Positions 37,898 to 51,379 of a stretch of DNA of 64,000 nucleotides are shown here, one piece after another. The number at the start of each line of letters is the position of its first letter. Position 1 is the first letter of the stretch. Location of the stretch: positions 1,199,501-1,263,500 of the forward strand of contig NZ_CP019788.1 in assembly GCF_002022665.1 (NCBI RefSeq), read 5' to 3'. The position numbers and the translations under genes are program-made. The DNA comes from Bartonella sp. JB63. Lineage in GTDB: Bacteria > Pseudomonadota > Alphaproteobacteria > Rhizobiales > Rhizobiaceae. The notes under the pieces were generated by a model. The model was given only the letters and a program-made list of their open reading frames with translations, was not told the DNA's origin and made no database searches.

Positions 37898-38343
37898 TAT
37901 GCTACTGCTGAAACACCACCCATAAATGTTAGTTTATGAAAAACCTCTTCCACTTTATGATGAGCCTGACCGCTTGAGTTTTCTTCCACCATAACTCGAA
38001 CTTCTTCCAGGCAGTGCTCAAGGTCATGAAGAGATAAATGATCAACAGAAACAACAGTTTCAGCCAAAAGAGAACACCCCGCAGATGTAATATCTGCAAC
38101 CCCTCCCAAAAGGGCAAATACCCTTTCTCCCGAGGAAGATATAACTCTAATAACACCCGGAATTAAACTCACCACTACAGGAGCATGATAAGCCATAACC
38201 GTTAAATATCCGGATGTTGAAGGTAGAACAACAGACACAACTTTTTCTGAAAAGACAAGTTTTTCAGGAGATATAAGTTCAAACAAGAAAGATTCTGTTC
38301 TTTTATTTTCCACGGGAACCTCTTGCCTTTCTAAGACAAACAT
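37897..38343 (-). CDS. atpC: ATP synthase F1 epsilon subunit
   Basis: The epsilon subunit links the F1 rotor to c-ring rotation and inhibits ATP hydrolysis. The sequence FELISPEKLVFSEKVVSVVL, followed by PSTSGYLTVMAYHAPVVVSL and a helical C-terminal part, is the delta/epsilon fold. ATG 38343 is used; a GTG at 38313 with GAGG in front is an alternative start that matches shorter homologues. It follows atpD by 17 bases, and its stop overlaps the start of the MFS gene. Confidence 0.9.
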   Translation of the reverse strand: MFVLERQEVPVENKRTESFLFELISPEKLVFSEKVVSVVLPSTSGYLTVMAYHAPVVVSLIPGVIRVISSSGERVFALLGGVADITSAGCSLLAETVVSVDHLSLHDLEHCLEEVRVMVEENSSGQAHHKVEEVFHKLTFMGGVSAVA

Positions 38344-38360
38344 TGATTATAGAGTATCTT

Positions 38361-39962
<1,602 letters not shown>

Positions 39963-39975
39963 TTACCTTCTCACT

Positions 39976-40887
39976 TTAAAGCGCTTCAGCGCCCGCAATA
40001 ATTTCAATCAATTCCGTTGTAATCTGCGCCTGACGCTGACGATTATATGTTACAGTCAACTTATTAATCATCTCACCGGCATTGCGTGATGCATTGTCCA
40101 TAGCACTCATCTTTGCGCCCATTTCACCGGCAACATTTTCAAGCAAAGCACGAAAGATTTGCACAGAGAGATTACGAAGAACAAGCTCACCCACAAGCGA
40201 AGCTGCATCCGGCTCATAATCATAAACAGCGGATTGCACAACCCCATTTTTCTTTTCTTTTTTAATACCACTAGTCTTATCAGAGAATTTCTTTTGGGCA
40301 ACTACTGGAATTAAATCGATAGCCTTTGGACATTGGTTAATGACTGATACAAATTCAGAGTAAAAAAGCGTACAAACATCAAATATTCCTTCATTGAAAA
40401 GATCAATAATACGCTGACTAACTTTTGCTGCTTCAGAAAAAGTTATCTGTTTCACAGAACGCAAATCAATATGATCAATCATCAGAATTTTAAAATCACG
40501 AAGTAAAATATCTGCACCCTTTTTTCCAACAGTTAAAATTTTAACCGTTTTATCTCTAGAAAGAAGGCCATTAATATGCTCACGCGCATGACGAACAATT
40601 TGTGTATTAAAAGCACCACATAAACCACGCTCAGCTGTACAAACAACCAAAAGATGCTTATCATCTCGCCCTGTACCACACATTAAAGATGGTGCATCCA
40701 CCGGACTAATATCAGCAGATACATGCGCTAAAAGAGCAGCCATACGCTGAGCGTAAGGACGCGCAGATTCAGCCGCTTCTTGCGCACGATGCAACTTTGC
40801 CGCAGCAACCATTTGCATGGCTTTGGTAATCTTTTGCGTTGCCTTAACCGAGGCAATACGGTCTCTAAGATCCTTTAGCGACGCCAT
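39976..40887 (-). CDS. atpG: ATP synthase F1 gamma subunit
   Basis: The central stalk subunit, 303 residues. The N-terminal helix is [20 protein letters not shown] with [15 protein letters not shown], and the C-terminal helix ([20 protein letters not shown], then [21 protein letters not shown]) rotates inside the alpha3-beta3 ring. Both ends match the family precisely. It lies between atpA and atpD with about 20-base gaps. Confidence 0.96.
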   Translation of the reverse strand: MASLKDLRDRIASVKATQKITKAMQMVAAAKLHRAQEAAESARPYAQRMAALLAHVSADISPVDAPSLMCGTGRDDKHLLVVCTAERGLCGAFNTQIVRHAREHINGLLSRDKTVKILTVGKKGADILLRDFKILMIDHIDLRSVKQITFSEAAKVSQRIIDLFNEGIFDVCTLFYSEFVSVINQCPKAIDLIPVVAQKKFSDKTSGIKKEKKNGVVQSAVYDYEPDAASLVGELVLRNLSVQIFRALLENVAGEMGAKMSAMDNASRNAGEMINKLTVTYNRQRQAQITTELIEIIAGAEAL

Positions 40888-40907
40888 TCATGCATTCCAT
40901 CAATTAA

Positions 40908-42440
40908 CTAAGAAAAATTCTTTGCATAACTATCAAGGACAGCAATCATCTCAGTTTTAATTTCATCCGTTATCTGTTTTTGCTCAGCTATCGCATCTAA
41001 AAGCTCCCCATGATTACTGCGTAGGAGTGCCAAAAGCCCCTGTTCAAATCGCCCAACATCGGAAACAGCTAATGAATCAAGATAACCATTTACACCAGCA
41101 AAAATAACAACAACTTGTTCTTGTACTTTAAGTGGAGAGAATTGTAGCTGCTTTAAAAGCTCTGTCAAACGTGCACCACGATTTAAAAGATGTTGCGTCG
41201 AAACATCTAAATCTGAACCAAATTGCGCAAAAGCCGCCATTTCCCGATATTGAGCCAATTCACCCTTTATAGAACCAGCGACCTGCTTCATTGCCTTAAT
41301 TTGGGCAGCAGAACCAACACGTGAAACAGAAAGCCCAACATTTACTGCAGGACGAATTCCTTGATAAAATAAATTTGTCTCCAGAAAAATCTGACCATCG
41401 GTGATCGAAATCACATTTGTTGGAATATAAGCGGAAACATCATTGGCCTGCGTTTCAATCACCGGCAACGCCGTTAAAGATCCAGAACCATTATCTGCAT
41501 TAAGCTTTGCAGCCCGCTCCAAAAGACGAGAGTGCAGATAAAAAACATCTCCTGGATAAGCTTCACGACCAGGAGGACGACGCAATAAAAGAGACATTTG
41601 GCGATAAGCCACAGCCTGTTTGGAAAGATCATCATAACCGATCAAAGCATGTTGGCCATTATCACGGAAATATTCTCCCATTGCACAACCAGCAAGAGGA
41701 GCAATAAATTGCATCGGAGCGGGATCAGAAGCTGTAGCCGCGACAATAATCGAATAATCAAGAGCTCCACGTTCTTCCAAGACTTTAACAAATTGTGCAA
41801 CCGTTGAACGTTTTTGACCAATTGCTACATAAATACAATATACTTTGTCTTCCTCTCGCCCTTTCCCTTCATGAAAAGACTTCTGATTTAAAAATGTATC
41901 AAGCAAAATCGCTGTTTTTCCTGTTTGACGATCACCTATCACCAATTCACGCTGTCCACGTCCAATGGGAATCAAGGCATCAATAACCTTCAACCCTGTT
42001 GACATGGGCTCATGCACAGACTGACGTGGAATAATACCGGGAGCTTTGACATCCACACGACGACGCTGCTTCGTCTTTATAGGGCCTTTTCCATCAATAG
42101 GATTACCCAGTGCATCTACAACACGACCAAGCAAAGATGGCCCCACAGGAACATCTACAATAGCACCGAGCCGCTTAACAGTATCACCCTCACGAATATT
42201 ACGGTCTGATCCAAAAATCACAACCCCAACATTATCCGTTTCCAAATTCAGTGCCATCCCCTGTACACCATTGGAGAAAGCAACCATCTCACCCGCCTGG
42301 ACATTATCCAGACCATAAACGCGAGCAATCCCATCACCCACAGATAAAACCCAACCAATCTCTGAAATTTCAGCTTTTTGGTCAAAGCTCTTGATTTGCT
42401 TTTTTAGAATTTTTGAAATTTCAGACGGTCTAATATTCAT
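40908..42440 (-). CDS. atpA: ATP synthase F1 alpha subunit
   Basis: The regulatory nucleotide-binding subunit, 510 residues. It starts [20 protein letters not shown], has the P-loop GDRQTGKTA, and later [20 protein letters not shown] and [20 protein letters not shown]. Its start shares one base with the atpH stop region, which suggests coupling. No anomalies. Confidence 0.97.
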   Translation of the reverse strand: MNIRPSEISKILKKQIKSFDQKAEISEIGWVLSVGDGIARVYGLDNVQAGEMVAFSNGVQGMALNLETDNVGVVIFGSDRNIREGDTVKRLGAIVDVPVGPSLLGRVVDALGNPIDGKGPIKTKQRRRVDVKAPGIIPRQSVHEPMSTGLKVIDALIPIGRGQRELVIGDRQTGKTAILLDTFLNQKSFHEGKGREEDKVYCIYVAIGQKRSTVAQFVKVLEERGALDYSIIVAATASDPAPMQFIAPLAGCAMGEYFRDNGQHALIGYDDLSKQAVAYRQMSLLLRRPPGREAYPGDVFYLHSRLLERAAKLNADNGSGSLTALPVIETQANDVSAYIPTNVISITDGQIFLETNLFYQGIRPAVNVGLSVSRVGSAAQIKAMKQVAGSIKGELAQYREMAAFAQFGSDLDVSTQHLLNRGARLTELLKQLQFSPLKVQEQVVVIFAGVNGYLDSLAVSDVGRFEQGLLALLRSNHGELLDAIAEQKQITDEIKTEMIAVLDSYAKNFS

Positions 42441-43024
42441 CAGCTGACCTCTTTTTTCAATACAAGCTTAAGTGAAGATAATTTTGTCACAAGGGACGCA
42501 TCAATTTGATATGACCCTAAACGAATGATAAACCCACCAAGAATCGTTGGATCAACAGAAACTTGTAATACAACGCTTCTCTTAATAACACTTTCCAACG
42601 CCGCACACAACATTTCTTTCTGGTGAACATTTAACGGACACGCAGAAGTAACTTGCACCAAAAACTCTCCACGGAAGAGAGCAAGATGACGCTGAAAAGC
42701 CTGCAAAATACCCAATAACGCAAAAAGCCTACGATTGGCTGCAATAACCCCCAAAAAATTGCGAAAAATTCGACCCGCTTCTTGATGAGCGAACTCCATG
42801 TTTTGACAAAGAACATTTAACGCTTCTTTCTGTTTTCTTACTGAAAAGAATGGGTTTTGCACAAAGTGTTGCAAATCCTCATTTTGCTCCAAAACTTTCA
42901 AGAAAGACGCTACTTCTTTTTCAACCTGCTCAACACAACCTGCTTCTTGAGCCAAATCAAAAAACGCTTTTGCATAACGCTGGCTCATTAACGGCAATGG
43001 TACAAGAGAAACTGAATCTGACAC
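42440..43024 (-). CDS. atpH: ATP synthase F1 delta subunit
   Basis: The stator subunit that joins F1 to the peripheral stalk, 194 residues. Family features are [20 protein letters not shown] at the N-terminus and [20 protein letters not shown] near the C-terminus. I use the GTG at 43024, preceded by GAGG at good spacing; the frame is open to 43099 but the additional residues are not family-like. First gene of the minus-strand F1 operon; the Fo genes are not in this window, as usual for Rhizobiales. Confidence 0.92.
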   Translation of the reverse strand: MSDSVSLVPLPLMSQRYAKAFFDLAQEAGCVEQVEKEVASFLKVLEQNEDLQHFVQNPFFSVRKQKEALNVLCQNMEFAHQEAGRIFRNFLGVIAANRRLFALLGILQAFQRHLALFRGEFLVQVTSACPLNVHQKEMLCAALESVIKRSVVLQVSVDPTILGGFIIRLGSYQIDASLVTKLSSLKLVLKKEVS

Positions 43025-43208
43025 GAAACACCGCCTCTTTTTCTTAAGGGATTCTTTTATATTGATCAGATAAAATGGACCACATATTTCAAATTCCAAA
43101 AATCTCTTTCTTGAAACTCAGAACAAAAATCTTTCAACCTCTAGCATAGACATAACCGACTCGCAACACCACAAAGTAACGCTTTTCGAAAATTTTTAGA
43201 TAAAATAA

Positions 43209-43853
43209 CTATAATAACTTTTCAATCGACGAGTAAGGAACACATTTTTTTTTGAGTCCACTTTTGATATCGGCTGATATTTGATTCAATTTTCTCATAT
43301 CTACTTCGTAAAAAGTATCAAATACTGAAGAGGAAATTTCTGTTCCAACCTTAGATAATAAAACATCCATCTTAAAACTTTCATCTATCAAAAGAGCTTC
43401 CACAACGTTTACCGAAAGATCTAAAATACGAGCCTTTTCCATTAACTTACGATGATTTTGTAAATGCTGCAAAATTTGCGCTGTTAGTGGTCCAACAACA
43501 CTCTTATAGTGAACACTGAGTGATTTATTAAAAGCCATAATATCTTGCAAAATTATATCATCATAAAAAGCCACATAACCATAAACTAATTGGCGAGAAT
43601 GCATAACTGGAAAACCACAAAGAGAGTGCATTACTTGTTTTGGAGAAGCAATGATTGGCTGAAAAACCTTTTCCATTTCTCTCATTAAGCGATAAGTAAA
43701 AACAAAAACAGTCGCATCAACACTTTGCATTTCCTTTTTTTCATTGTTTTTAATCACATCAGAAACCGATGCTTGTGTTCCTATTTCGATAAGCCAAGCA
43801 AAAATAAAAATTATAAATCCAACCTTTTTCAAAACAGCCCCCATTGAAAACAT
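43209..43853 (-). CDS. Exported protein of unknown function
   Basis: A 214-residue protein with a signal peptide (KKVGFIIFIFAWLIEIGTQA). The mature part is helical and has few distinctive features. Visible pieces include FVFTYRLMREMEKVFQPIIA and HYKSVVGPLTAQILQHLQNH, with cysteines only near residues 78 and 206. I do not recognise the family. It lies between priA and the atp operon, all on the minus strand, 32 bases after the priA stop. It may be a Bartonella-specific envelope protein. Confidence 0.6.
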   Translation of the reverse strand: MFSMGAVLKKVGFIIFIFAWLIEIGTQASVSDVIKNNEKKEMQSVDATVFVFTYRLMREMEKVFQPIIASPKQVMHSLCGFPVMHSRQLVYGYVAFYDDIILQDIMAFNKSLSVHYKSVVGPLTAQILQHLQNHRKLMEKARILDLSVNVVEALLIDESFKMDVLLSKVGTEISSSVFDTFYEVDMRKLNQISADIKSGLKKKCVPYSSIEKLL

Positions 43854-43885
43854 ATTTTAATAGATAGATATCCCTATTCTTTTGT

Positions 43886-46117
43886 TTAGAGAAAACTTTG
43901 CGGATCAATATCAATCTGAACCCGAACCGAACTAGGTTTTTTTGGTGCACGAGATAGAACAAAACGAATAAACCCTTGAATATCAAAAGAGCGTAGCCCA
44001 TGGAATAAAAGTCGAAAACGATAACGCCCCCGCACAAGCGCCAGCTGTGCTTCCGCCGGTCCCATCACCGACGCACCTTTTATTGATGGTGCAACTCGGC
44101 GCAATGCACGAGCATAATTTTCTGCAGCTTGGCGTTTTTCCGAAGAGACAATCACAGCTGCAAATCTTCCATAAGGAGGTAAAGAATCATGCTGGCGTAT
44201 CGCAATCTCACGCTCATAAAAATCTTCACGCTGTTGTGAAAGCAAAGCTTTTATAACTGGATGATCTGGTTGATAAGTTTGCAACAATCCTAAACTTTCT
44301 AATCCCATACGCCCAGCCCGCCCTGTGACCTGGGACAAAAGCTGAAAGGTGCGCTCACCCGCACGTAAATCACCATTGGCAAGACCAAGATCAGCATCAA
44401 TCACCCCAACCAAAGACAATCCAGGGAAATGATGCCCCTTAGCAACTAACTGTGTTCCAATAATAATATCCACATCTCCCTTTGCAATTGCTTCTAATTC
44501 TCGTCGTAATTGATTGATTCCTCCTTTTAAATCAGTAGACAGAATAAGCAACCGTGCCTGTGGAAAAAGCATCCGTGTTTCCTCAGCAATTCTTTCCACT
44601 CCTGGCCCACAAGATACTAAATGATCCAATGTCCCACACTCTGGACAAGCTTCTGGAAGAGGTTGACAATAACCACAATGATGACATTTAAGCTGTTCTC
44701 GTAAACGGTGCTCCACCAACCAACTTGAACAATCCGTACAATGAAAGCGATGTCCACATATCCGACAGAGCGTTAAAGGTGCATATCCACGCCGATTGAG
44801 AAACAAGAGCGCCTGTTCACCTTTTTCCAAAGTTTTTCTCAAAGACTGTTCAAGAACAGAAGAAATAAAGCGTCCTTTTTCTAGGACCCCTTTACGCATA
44901 TCAATCACTTGCAAATGCGGCAACGCTGCTGCTTGAAATCTTGAAGGTAAATGCACTCGCTGATAACGACCCCATAAAACATTGACCTGGCTCTCAACTG
45001 AAGGAGTCGCTGAAGATAAAATAACTGGACAACACTCAAAAGATCCTCGTGCAACAGCCATATCCCGCGCATGATAAAAAATACGTTCTTCTTGTTTATA
45101 AGCACCATCATGTTCTTCATCAACAACAATTAATCCAAGATCTAGAAAGGGTAAGAAAAGTGCTGAACGTGCTCCCGCAACAACACTCACTTTTCCCTCT
45201 GCAACTTGCCTCCACACACGTTCACGACGACGTAGTGTTAAATCGGAATGCCATTCAGCCGCTGAAGCTCCAAAACGTGCATGAAAACGATCTAAAAATT
45301 GCTGTGTTAAAGCAATTTCGGGCAATAAAATTAAAACCTGTTTGTTACCCTTTAGCGCCTGAGCAACCGCTTCAAAATATACTTCTGTTTTGCCTGATCC
45401 CGTGACTCCATCAAGTAAAAAAACCTGAAATCGAGAAGATAAAACACTTTCTCGCAACAAGTTTGCTGCAGATTTCTGCGCTTCTTCTAAAACAGGTGGA
45501 CAAAAATCAGGATCAGGCATAGCAACCACTGCCTGTGCTGGCATTATAACTTCTTCAAAAACTCCAAGCGACTTTAAAAGATCCACCACTGAAGGAGAAG
45601 TTCCTGCTGCATGAGCAAGATCAGAACGAGTCCAAATCATCCCATCACGAGCCAATTCTAAAACTCTTGATCGCGCTGGCGTTAAACGCCCCACATCCAT
45701 TCCACAATAACGTAAACCAACCACATTCTCTTCTGGATCCAAAGCTGTCGGCACACGTAAAATCAGTCCTGCAACAAGACCGAAAGGCGTCATGGTATAC
45801 TGACTAACAAAACGCAAAAACGCGATCATTTCAGCCTTTAATGGTGGACAATCAAAAACATGAGTTACAAAGCGCAATTTGTCACGCGCTACAGGAACAA
45901 CCATCACTCTCTTTAAATCATCCCTTTGTTCTTCTTCAGATATCCGATCACCAATAGCTACTATAAAACCACAAATCTCGCGCCCTGCAACAGGAACACG
46001 CACAAAAGAACCAACTTTTACCTCCATATGCGGCTCTACTAGGTAGTTATAGGCCTGAGAAACCGGAATCGGCACTACAACTGAAACAATTTTCATTTCT
46101 GTCACAATTGACTTCAC
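43886..46117 (-). CDS. priA: Primosomal protein N' (replication restart helicase PriA)
   Basis: A superfamily 2 helicase that reloads the replisome at stalled forks. The 743-residue protein has an N-terminal 3'-end-binding domain, Walker A in LLDGVTGSGKTEVYFEAV, the DEEH box in LIVVDEEHDGAYKQEE, and SSATPSVES. The zinc-binding cysteines are in CRICGHRFHCTDC and CHHCGYC, then CPECG. VTGRAGR is motif VI. The frame starts with GTG 46117; GTG 46105, with AAGG upstream, or ATG 46096 are plausible true starts. Confidence 0.95.
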   Translation of the reverse strand: MKSIVTEMKIVSVVVPIPVSQAYNYLVEPHMEVKVGSFVRVPVAGREICGFIVAIGDRISEEEQRDDLKRVMVVPVARDKLRFVTHVFDCPPLKAEMIAFLRFVSQYTMTPFGLVAGLILRVPTALDPEENVVGLRYCGMDVGRLTPARSRVLELARDGMIWTRSDLAHAAGTSPSVVDLLKSLGVFEEVIMPAQAVVAMPDPDFCPPVLEEAQKSAANLLRESVLSSRFQVFLLDGVTGSGKTEVYFEAVAQALKGNKQVLILLPEIALTQQFLDRFHARFGASAAEWHSDLTLRRRERVWRQVAEGKVSVVAGARSALFLPFLDLGLIVVDEEHDGAYKQEERIFYHARDMAVARGSFECCPVILSSATPSVESQVNVLWGRYQRVHLPSRFQAAALPHLQVIDMRKGVLEKGRFISSVLEQSLRKTLEKGEQALLFLNRRGYAPLTLCRICGHRFHCTDCSSWLVEHRLREQLKCHHCGYCQPLPEACPECGTLDHLVSCGPGVERIAEETRMLFPQARLLILSTDLKGGINQLRRELEAIAKGDVDIIIGTQLVAKGHHFPGLSLVGVIDADLGLANGDLRAGERTFQLLSQVTGRAGRMGLESLGLLQTYQPDHPVIKALLSQQREDFYEREIAIRQHDSLPPYGRFAAVIVSSEKRQAAENYARALRRVAPSIKGASVMGPAEAQLALVRGRYRFRLLFHGLRSFDIQGFIRFVLSRAPKKPSSVRVQIDIDPQSFL

Positions 46118-46406
46118 CTTTTTATCAATATTGCTCTGGTCTTATTTTTACATTTTACCTGTTCTCATACCCCACTTTTTCCTAACCTTTTCTTTATACG
46201 ACCAATAAAATAACCACTTCAGAATGAAAAAATGCGATAACACATTTTTTTATTTTCTTTCCTTCTCTTCTTAAGAGATTTTATATCCATCCCTCTATAC
46301 ATCAATCAGGCCCTTGCCTTTGCTATAAAGAATAGCGCATAATAAACACAAGAAGAGCCAATAAAAATGTTAAAAACAGGCTTTTAAAAACCCAAGGAGA
46401 TTTAGA

Positions 46407-47060
46407 ATGAAATTTTTTGTGGATAGTGCTCATATAGAAGATATCCAAGAATTACAAAATTTAGGACTAGTCGATGGTGTCACAACCAATCCTTCTCTCA
46501 TACTCAAATCTGGACGTAATATTTTTGAGGTTATCAAAGAAATTTGTACCATCGTCACCGGACCAGTTTCCGCTGAAGTTGTTGCAACTGAATTCAATAA
46601 TATGATGAAAGAAGCTGCTGTTTTAGCAAGAATTTCCGACAATATTTGCATCAAACTCCCCTTAACACTTGATGGATTAAAAGCTTGTAAAGTACTTACT
46701 GAACAGGGATTAAAAACAAACCTCACTCTTTGTTTTTCGGCTAATCAAGCCTTGTTGGCTGCAAAAGCAGGAGCAACATTTATTTCACCCTTCATTGGAA
46801 GAATAGAGGATTGTGGACAAAATGACACAGAACTGCTCCACGAAATTCGCACTCTTTATGACCAATATAATTTTACAACTCAAATTTTAGCTGCCTCTAT
46901 TCGTTCTGTTCATCATGTCAAAGAAGCAGCATTGAGCGGTGCAGATGTCGCAACTATTCCACCAGCAATCTTAAAAAATCTAGTTAAACATCCTCTAACC
47001 GACCAAGGCTTACAAACATTTGCTGCAGACTGGGCAAAAACTGGACAAAACATCACTTAA
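46407..47060 (+). CDS. tal: Transaldolase (small FSA/TalC-type)
   Basis: Transfers dihydroxyacetone units in the pentose phosphate pathway by a Schiff-base mechanism. The 217-residue protein is the short transaldolase form: [29 protein letters not shown], the active-site Lys in NICIKLPLT, then [29 protein letters not shown] and [11 protein letters not shown] strong AAGGAG precedes the ATG. It complements the transketolase at 17.7-19.7 kb. About 180 bases downstream hold no gene before the convergent lptE. Confidence 0.93.
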   Translation: MKFFVDSAHIEDIQELQNLGLVDGVTTNPSLILKSGRNIFEVIKEICTIVTGPVSAEVVATEFNNMMKEAAVLARISDNICIKLPLTLDGLKACKVLTEQGLKTNLTLCFSANQALLAAKAGATFISPFIGRIEDCGQNDTELLHEIRTLYDQYNFTTQILAASIRSVHHVKEAALSGADVATIPPAILKNLVKHPLTDQGLQTFAADWAKTGQNIT

Positions 47061-47241
47061 AAAGCATTTAAAATCCTACAAAATATTATCTGTTCCTATT
47101 CAAGCATATCATGAAGATGTTTTTAAAGAGCATCAAGAGAAAGAAATAAGATTTTTCCCTAGCCTTATTTTACTATATCCTATCTAAAACTTTTTCATGA
47201 GAAACATACAACATTTTCTAACATTTAAAGAATTTGAGCTT

Positions 47242-47832
47242 TTAAAAAGAAGAAATTTTTGCAAGATCTTTTGCAAGCAACATAAAAATGCGTTCAGCCA
47301 ATTCTTCAGCAACGCGTTTTTGCGCGTTTTTCTCAGCTTGCACCGTTGCATATTCTTGACGAAGTCGATTAAAGGAGGCACTCATTGTTCCTATCCCTTT
47401 TGCGATAAATTCATTTTTCATATTCTTTAAAATATAAGAAGCTCTACTCACGATTGTCCCTACAGAAGAGCGTCCTATTCCATCCCCTTCCTGGTCACTA
47501 TCTATTTCGACAGATGTCCGTGTAAAAACCGATGTTTGCAATGACAACTGATAAACCGGTACAGAAGGCTTTCCTCCATGTCCATAGAGAAGAAACAGCA
47601 AATGATTACGCACCATTTGACTAAAATGATCAGAGGGCTCTTCAATTACAATGGCTGCAAATTTCTCAGAAAGTCCTTTAGAAATCCTTTCTGATACACC
47701 ACCATGCAAAAGAGAAATCGTGGGTGTCGACACCTGTGAGACTTCACGATAAAGTGGTTCAATGGTACACCCACTAAGAAGAGCGAACAAACAAGAAAAA
47801 ACAGCAGCAATCAATCCATTAAATAATGACAT
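47242..47832 (-). CDS. lptE: LPS assembly lipoprotein LptE
   Basis: LptE plugs and assists the LptD barrel that inserts lipopolysaccharide into the outer membrane. The 196-residue protein has a lipoprotein signal peptide with lipobox LLSGC, then TIEPLYREV, the alphaproteobacterial LptE start. The next strands are [19 protein letters not shown] and a C-terminal [16 protein letters not shown] 47832 has AAGGA seven bases upstream; it starts 14 bases inside the end of leuS, the usual alphaproteobacterial leuS-lptE coupling. Confidence 0.85.
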   Translation of the reverse strand: MSLFNGLIAAVFSCLFALLSGCTIEPLYREVSQVSTPTISLLHGGVSERISKGLSEKFAAIVIEEPSDHFSQMVRNHLLFLLYGHGGKPSVPVYQLSLQTSVFTRTSVEIDSDQEGDGIGRSSVGTIVSRASYILKNMKNEFIAKGIGTMSASFNRLRQEYATVQAEKNAQKRVAEELAERIFMLLAKDLAKISSF

Positions 47833-50443
47833 TAACAATCCTTTTTGGAACAATAATCATTTTCTTAATATATTTTCCAGCTAATTGTGCTTGGACAAAG
47901 TCAAGAGCACAAACAGCTTCTTCAATTGCCGCATTATCAGCAACCGCAGCAAGAGTTACAGTACCCCGCTTTTTGCCATTAATTTGTACCGGTAGAGTAA
48001 TATATTCCTCAACCGTTAATGCAGAATCATAAGCAGGCCAAGCGCACTGCGACATCAGTGTCTTTCCACCCAAAGCAGCATGACATTCTTCTGCTAAATG
48101 AGGCATCATAGGAGCGATCATTGCAATGAAAAAATCCACTGCTTGACGCAATGCAGACTTCATCTCATCTTCAGCATTTTCTATCTTATTTAAAGAGGAA
48201 GCTATCACATTCAATAATTCATAAAGGCGTGCAACAGCTCGATTAAAAGCAAGTTTTTCTAAATCATCTTCTACAGCACAAAGTGTGCGATGGGCCGCTT
48301 TGGAAAGCTCCAAAGCAGCTCCTTGCTGTCCTGCACATGACTTTACCTCCTTTAAAACCGGAGCACTTAAAGCCACTAAACGCCAAACACGCTGCACAAA
48401 ACGGTGCGCCCCTTCAATTCCAGATTCCGACCAAATGACATCACGCTCAGGAGGAGAGTCCGACAACATAAACCAGCGTACAGTATCCGCTCCATAGGAG
48501 GCAATAATATCATCAGGATCAACGACATTCTTTTTTGATTTGGACATTTTTTCAATTGAACCAATCCTTACTTCACTTTGATCGGTAAGCTTATAGGCAC
48601 AACGCTTTCCATCCTTTTCAACGATTACGACATTTGCCGGCGAAACCCACCCTTTCTCATCTTGATAGGTTTCATGAACAACCATACCTTGCGTAAACAA
48701 ACCTTTAAAAGGCTCATCTACCGAAACATAGCCTATCATCTTCATCGCACGCATGAAAAAACGTGCATATAAAAGATGCAAAATCGCATGCTCAATACCA
48801 CCAATATATTGCTGAACAGGTAACCATTGTGCTGCTACTTTCTGGTCTATTGGTTCTTGAGCATGAGGTGTAGTAAAACGCGCATAATACCAAGAAGAAT
48901 CAACAAAAGTATCCATTGTATCGGTTTCACGTTTTGCTGACTGACCACAAGAAGGACAAACCACTGTTTGCCATTCATCATGACGTGCAAGTGGATTACC
49001 AGGCTGATCAAAATTGACATCATCGGGCAACACAACGGGCAAATCAGCACGCGGAACAGGAACGACACCACAAGCCGTACAATGGATCATAGGGATCGGA
49101 CAACCCCAATAACGCTGACGTGAAATTCCCCAATCACGTAATCGAAATTGCACTGTTTTTTGTGCTTGAGAATGGTCCTTGAGCAACTGTTTCTCAAGCC
49201 GTTCAGTAACCATTTGAAAAGCTTCCTGCAGTGTCAAACCATCTAAAAAGTCTGAATTAATCATCACGCCATCGCCCGTATAAGCTGTTTCAGCAATGAC
49301 AAAATTCTCAGCATCACTTCCTTTTGGTACAATTACTGGACGCACAGCAAGATTATATTTTCGTGCAAAATCCAAATCTCTCTGATCATGAGCAGGGCAT
49401 CCAAAAACAGCTCCTGTTCCATAATTCATGAGAACAAAATTAGCGATATAAACAGGAAGATGCACCGTCGGATCAAAAGGATGAATAGCAAAAAGTGGCG
49501 TACGAAATCCTTGTTTTTCCACTGTCTCAAATGCCGCTTCTGTAGTACCGTGACACTGACAGTCTTTGATAAAAGTATCAAGTGTTTTATCCTTTTGCGC
49601 TAAAGCCTTCGCAATTGGATGATCAACAGAAAGTGCTAAAAAAGAAGCACCAAAGAGAGTCTCAGGACGTGTTGAATAACAAACAATTTCATCAAATGCA
49701 TCACAGATATCATCCACTGTATTGGTTTTATGCAAAGCCCAACGAATCAGAAGTCCTTGTGATTTTCCAATCCAATTTTTTTGCATAATGCGTACTTTTT
49801 CCGGCCACTGATCAAGCTTTTCAAGCCCTGCCAATAAATCATCACTAAAATCACTGATTTTGAAAAACCACTGTGTTAATTCGCGTTGTTCAACCAACGC
49901 ACCAGAACGCCAACCACGACCATCAACAACCTGTTCATTAGCTAAAACTGTTTGATCAACAGGATCCCAATTAACTTTAGCTACCTGACGTGAAATAAGC
50001 CCCTTCTGATAAAAATCCAGAAACAGCATTTGTTGACGATGATAATAATCTACATCACATGTAGCAAATTCACGGGACCAATCCAAAGAAAAGCCCAATT
50101 GCTGCAGCTGCTTTCGCATGACCGTGATATTTTCATAGGTCCATACTTTAGGATGGACTTTATTTTGCATAGCAGCATTTTCAGCAGGCATTCCAAAAGC
50201 ATCCCATCCCATTGGATGAAGCACATGAAATCCCTTTGCCCTCTTATATCGAGCAACAACATCCCCCATAGTGTAATTGCGCACATGCCCCATATGAATG
50301 CGTCCAGAAGGATAAGGGAACATCTCTAAAACATAATATTTTTCACGTTCACTATCATCAGTGGTTTGAAAAATTTTCTTTTCATCCCAAATCGCTTGCC
50401 ATTTTTGTTCTTGTGCACGTGGATTATAGCGTTCACTCATCAT
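47819..50443 (-). CDS. leuS: Leucyl-tRNA synthetase
   Basis: Charges tRNA-Leu with leucine. The 874-residue class I synthetase has the HIGH motif in [20 protein letters not shown] and the KMSKS motif in [18 protein letters not shown]. The zinc-binding cysteines CTACG and CPSCG and the editing domain ([17 protein letters not shown]) are present. The length is normal. Followed by lptE with a 14-base overlap. Confidence 0.97.
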   Translation of the reverse strand: MMSERYNPRAQEQKWQAIWDEKKIFQTTDDSEREKYYVLEMFPYPSGRIHMGHVRNYTMGDVVARYKRAKGFHVLHPMGWDAFGMPAENAAMQNKVHPKVWTYENITVMRKQLQQLGFSLDWSREFATCDVDYYHRQQMLFLDFYQKGLISRQVAKVNWDPVDQTVLANEQVVDGRGWRSGALVEQRELTQWFFKISDFSDDLLAGLEKLDQWPEKVRIMQKNWIGKSQGLLIRWALHKTNTVDDICDAFDEIVCYSTRPETLFGASFLALSVDHPIAKALAQKDKTLDTFIKDCQCHGTTEAAFETVEKQGFRTPLFAIHPFDPTVHLPVYIANFVLMNYGTGAVFGCPAHDQRDLDFARKYNLAVRPVIVPKGSDAENFVIAETAYTGDGVMINSDFLDGLTLQEAFQMVTERLEKQLLKDHSQAQKTVQFRLRDWGISRQRYWGCPIPMIHCTACGVVPVPRADLPVVLPDDVNFDQPGNPLARHDEWQTVVCPSCGQSAKRETDTMDTFVDSSWYYARFTTPHAQEPIDQKVAAQWLPVQQYIGGIEHAILHLLYARFFMRAMKMIGYVSVDEPFKGLFTQGMVVHETYQDEKGWVSPANVVIVEKDGKRCAYKLTDQSEVRIGSIEKMSKSKKNVVDPDDIIASYGADTVRWFMLSDSPPERDVIWSESGIEGAHRFVQRVWRLVALSAPVLKEVKSCAGQQGAALELSKAAHRTLCAVEDDLEKLAFNRAVARLYELLNVIASSLNKIENAEDEMKSALRQAVDFFIAMIAPMMPHLAEECHAALGGKTLMSQCAWPAYDSALTVEEYITLPVQINGKKRGTVTLAAVADNAAIEEAVCALDFVQAQLAGKYIKKMIIVPKRIVNVII

Positions 50444-50593
50444 TCCTATTATACTCTTTATAAAATTAAGTTCAAAATTCTAATAAAGATTCACCATGGA
50501 TTAATGTTATCGTCAACCTTTTCATTAATTATTTTTAATAGCTTTATAAAAAAAATTATCCAACTACTGCATAAAAACAGAAAGTATAACCCT

Positions 50594-51274
50594 ATGAATA
50601 CACAGAATATTTCCTCCATTGAGGCGTGGAAAAACCTTAAACAAGATATTGCCAAAACATGTGAGGACTATCATCGTCCCTTAGAGAATATTCAACTCAT
50701 CGCTGTTTCAAAAACTGTTTCTGCAGACAATATTGTTCCTCTTCTGCAAGCAGGACAATCTATTTTTGCTGAAAATCGCGTGCAAGAAGCAGTCAAAAAA
50801 TGGCCTCCCTTGCGACAAAAATTCAAGACAATCGAGCTTCATCTTATTGGTCCTTTACAATCCAATAAAACAGCAGAAGCTGTTAAAATTTTCGATGTCA
50901 TTCAAACTGTTGATCGAGAAAAAATAGCCCAAAACCTAGCCAAAGAAATGCAAAAGCAGAAAAAGCACCTCCCCTGTTATGTTCAAGTCAATATAGGATT
51001 AGAACCACAAAAAAGTGGCATTGCTCCGCAAGAAGTAAGAGCTTTTGTTCCTCAATGCAAAAATAATTATGGACTTGATATTATTGGACTGATGGCGATT
51101 CCCCCAGTTCAAGAAAATCCTGGTCCTTATTTTGCTCTTTTAGCAAAACTTGCAAAAGAAACGAACCTTTCAAAACTTTCTATGGGCATGTCTAATGACT
51201 TTAAAATCGCTCTTCAATTTGGCGCAAATGTTCTTCGGATTGGATCTGCTTTGTTTGGAAACCGTCCCCTTTAA
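50594..51274 (+). CDS. YggS/PLPBP-family pyridoxal phosphate homeostasis protein
   Basis: A single-domain PLP-binding TIM-barrel protein of 226 residues that helps control free PLP and amino-acid balance. The PLP lysine lies in IQLIAVSKTVSADN. FAENRVQEAVKKWP, LHLIGPLQSNKTAEAV, CYVQVNIGLEPQKSGIAP, LSMGMSNDFKIALQFGANVL and RIGSALFG are all typical. ATG 50594 fits the family; the open frame from 50366 would overlap leuS antisense and is not used. Confidence 0.92.
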   Translation: MNTQNISSIEAWKNLKQDIAKTCEDYHRPLENIQLIAVSKTVSADNIVPLLQAGQSIFAENRVQEAVKKWPPLRQKFKTIELHLIGPLQSNKTAEAVKIFDVIQTVDREKIAQNLAKEMQKQKKHLPCYVQVNIGLEPQKSGIAPQEVRAFVPQCKNNYGLDIIGLMAIPPVQENPGPYFALLAKLAKETNLSKLSMGMSNDFKIALQFGANVLRIGSALFGNRPL

Positions 51275-51320
51275 TCATTTTCTTATTTAATTTAAGCCTT
51301 TTCATTCTTTACAAAAACAC

Positions 51321-51338
51321 ATAAAAAAGCTTTTTTAT
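51321..51338. terminator. AT-rich perfect palindrome after yggS
   Basis: ATAAAAAAGCTTTTTTAT is self-complementary and ends in a T-rich run, 47 bases after the yggS stop. It could act as a weak intrinsic terminator, though the palindrome leaves no unpaired loop. Confidence 0.3.
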
Positions 51339-51379
51339 AATATTTATGGCACAAGATTAACTATTCAAACCTACGAGGC

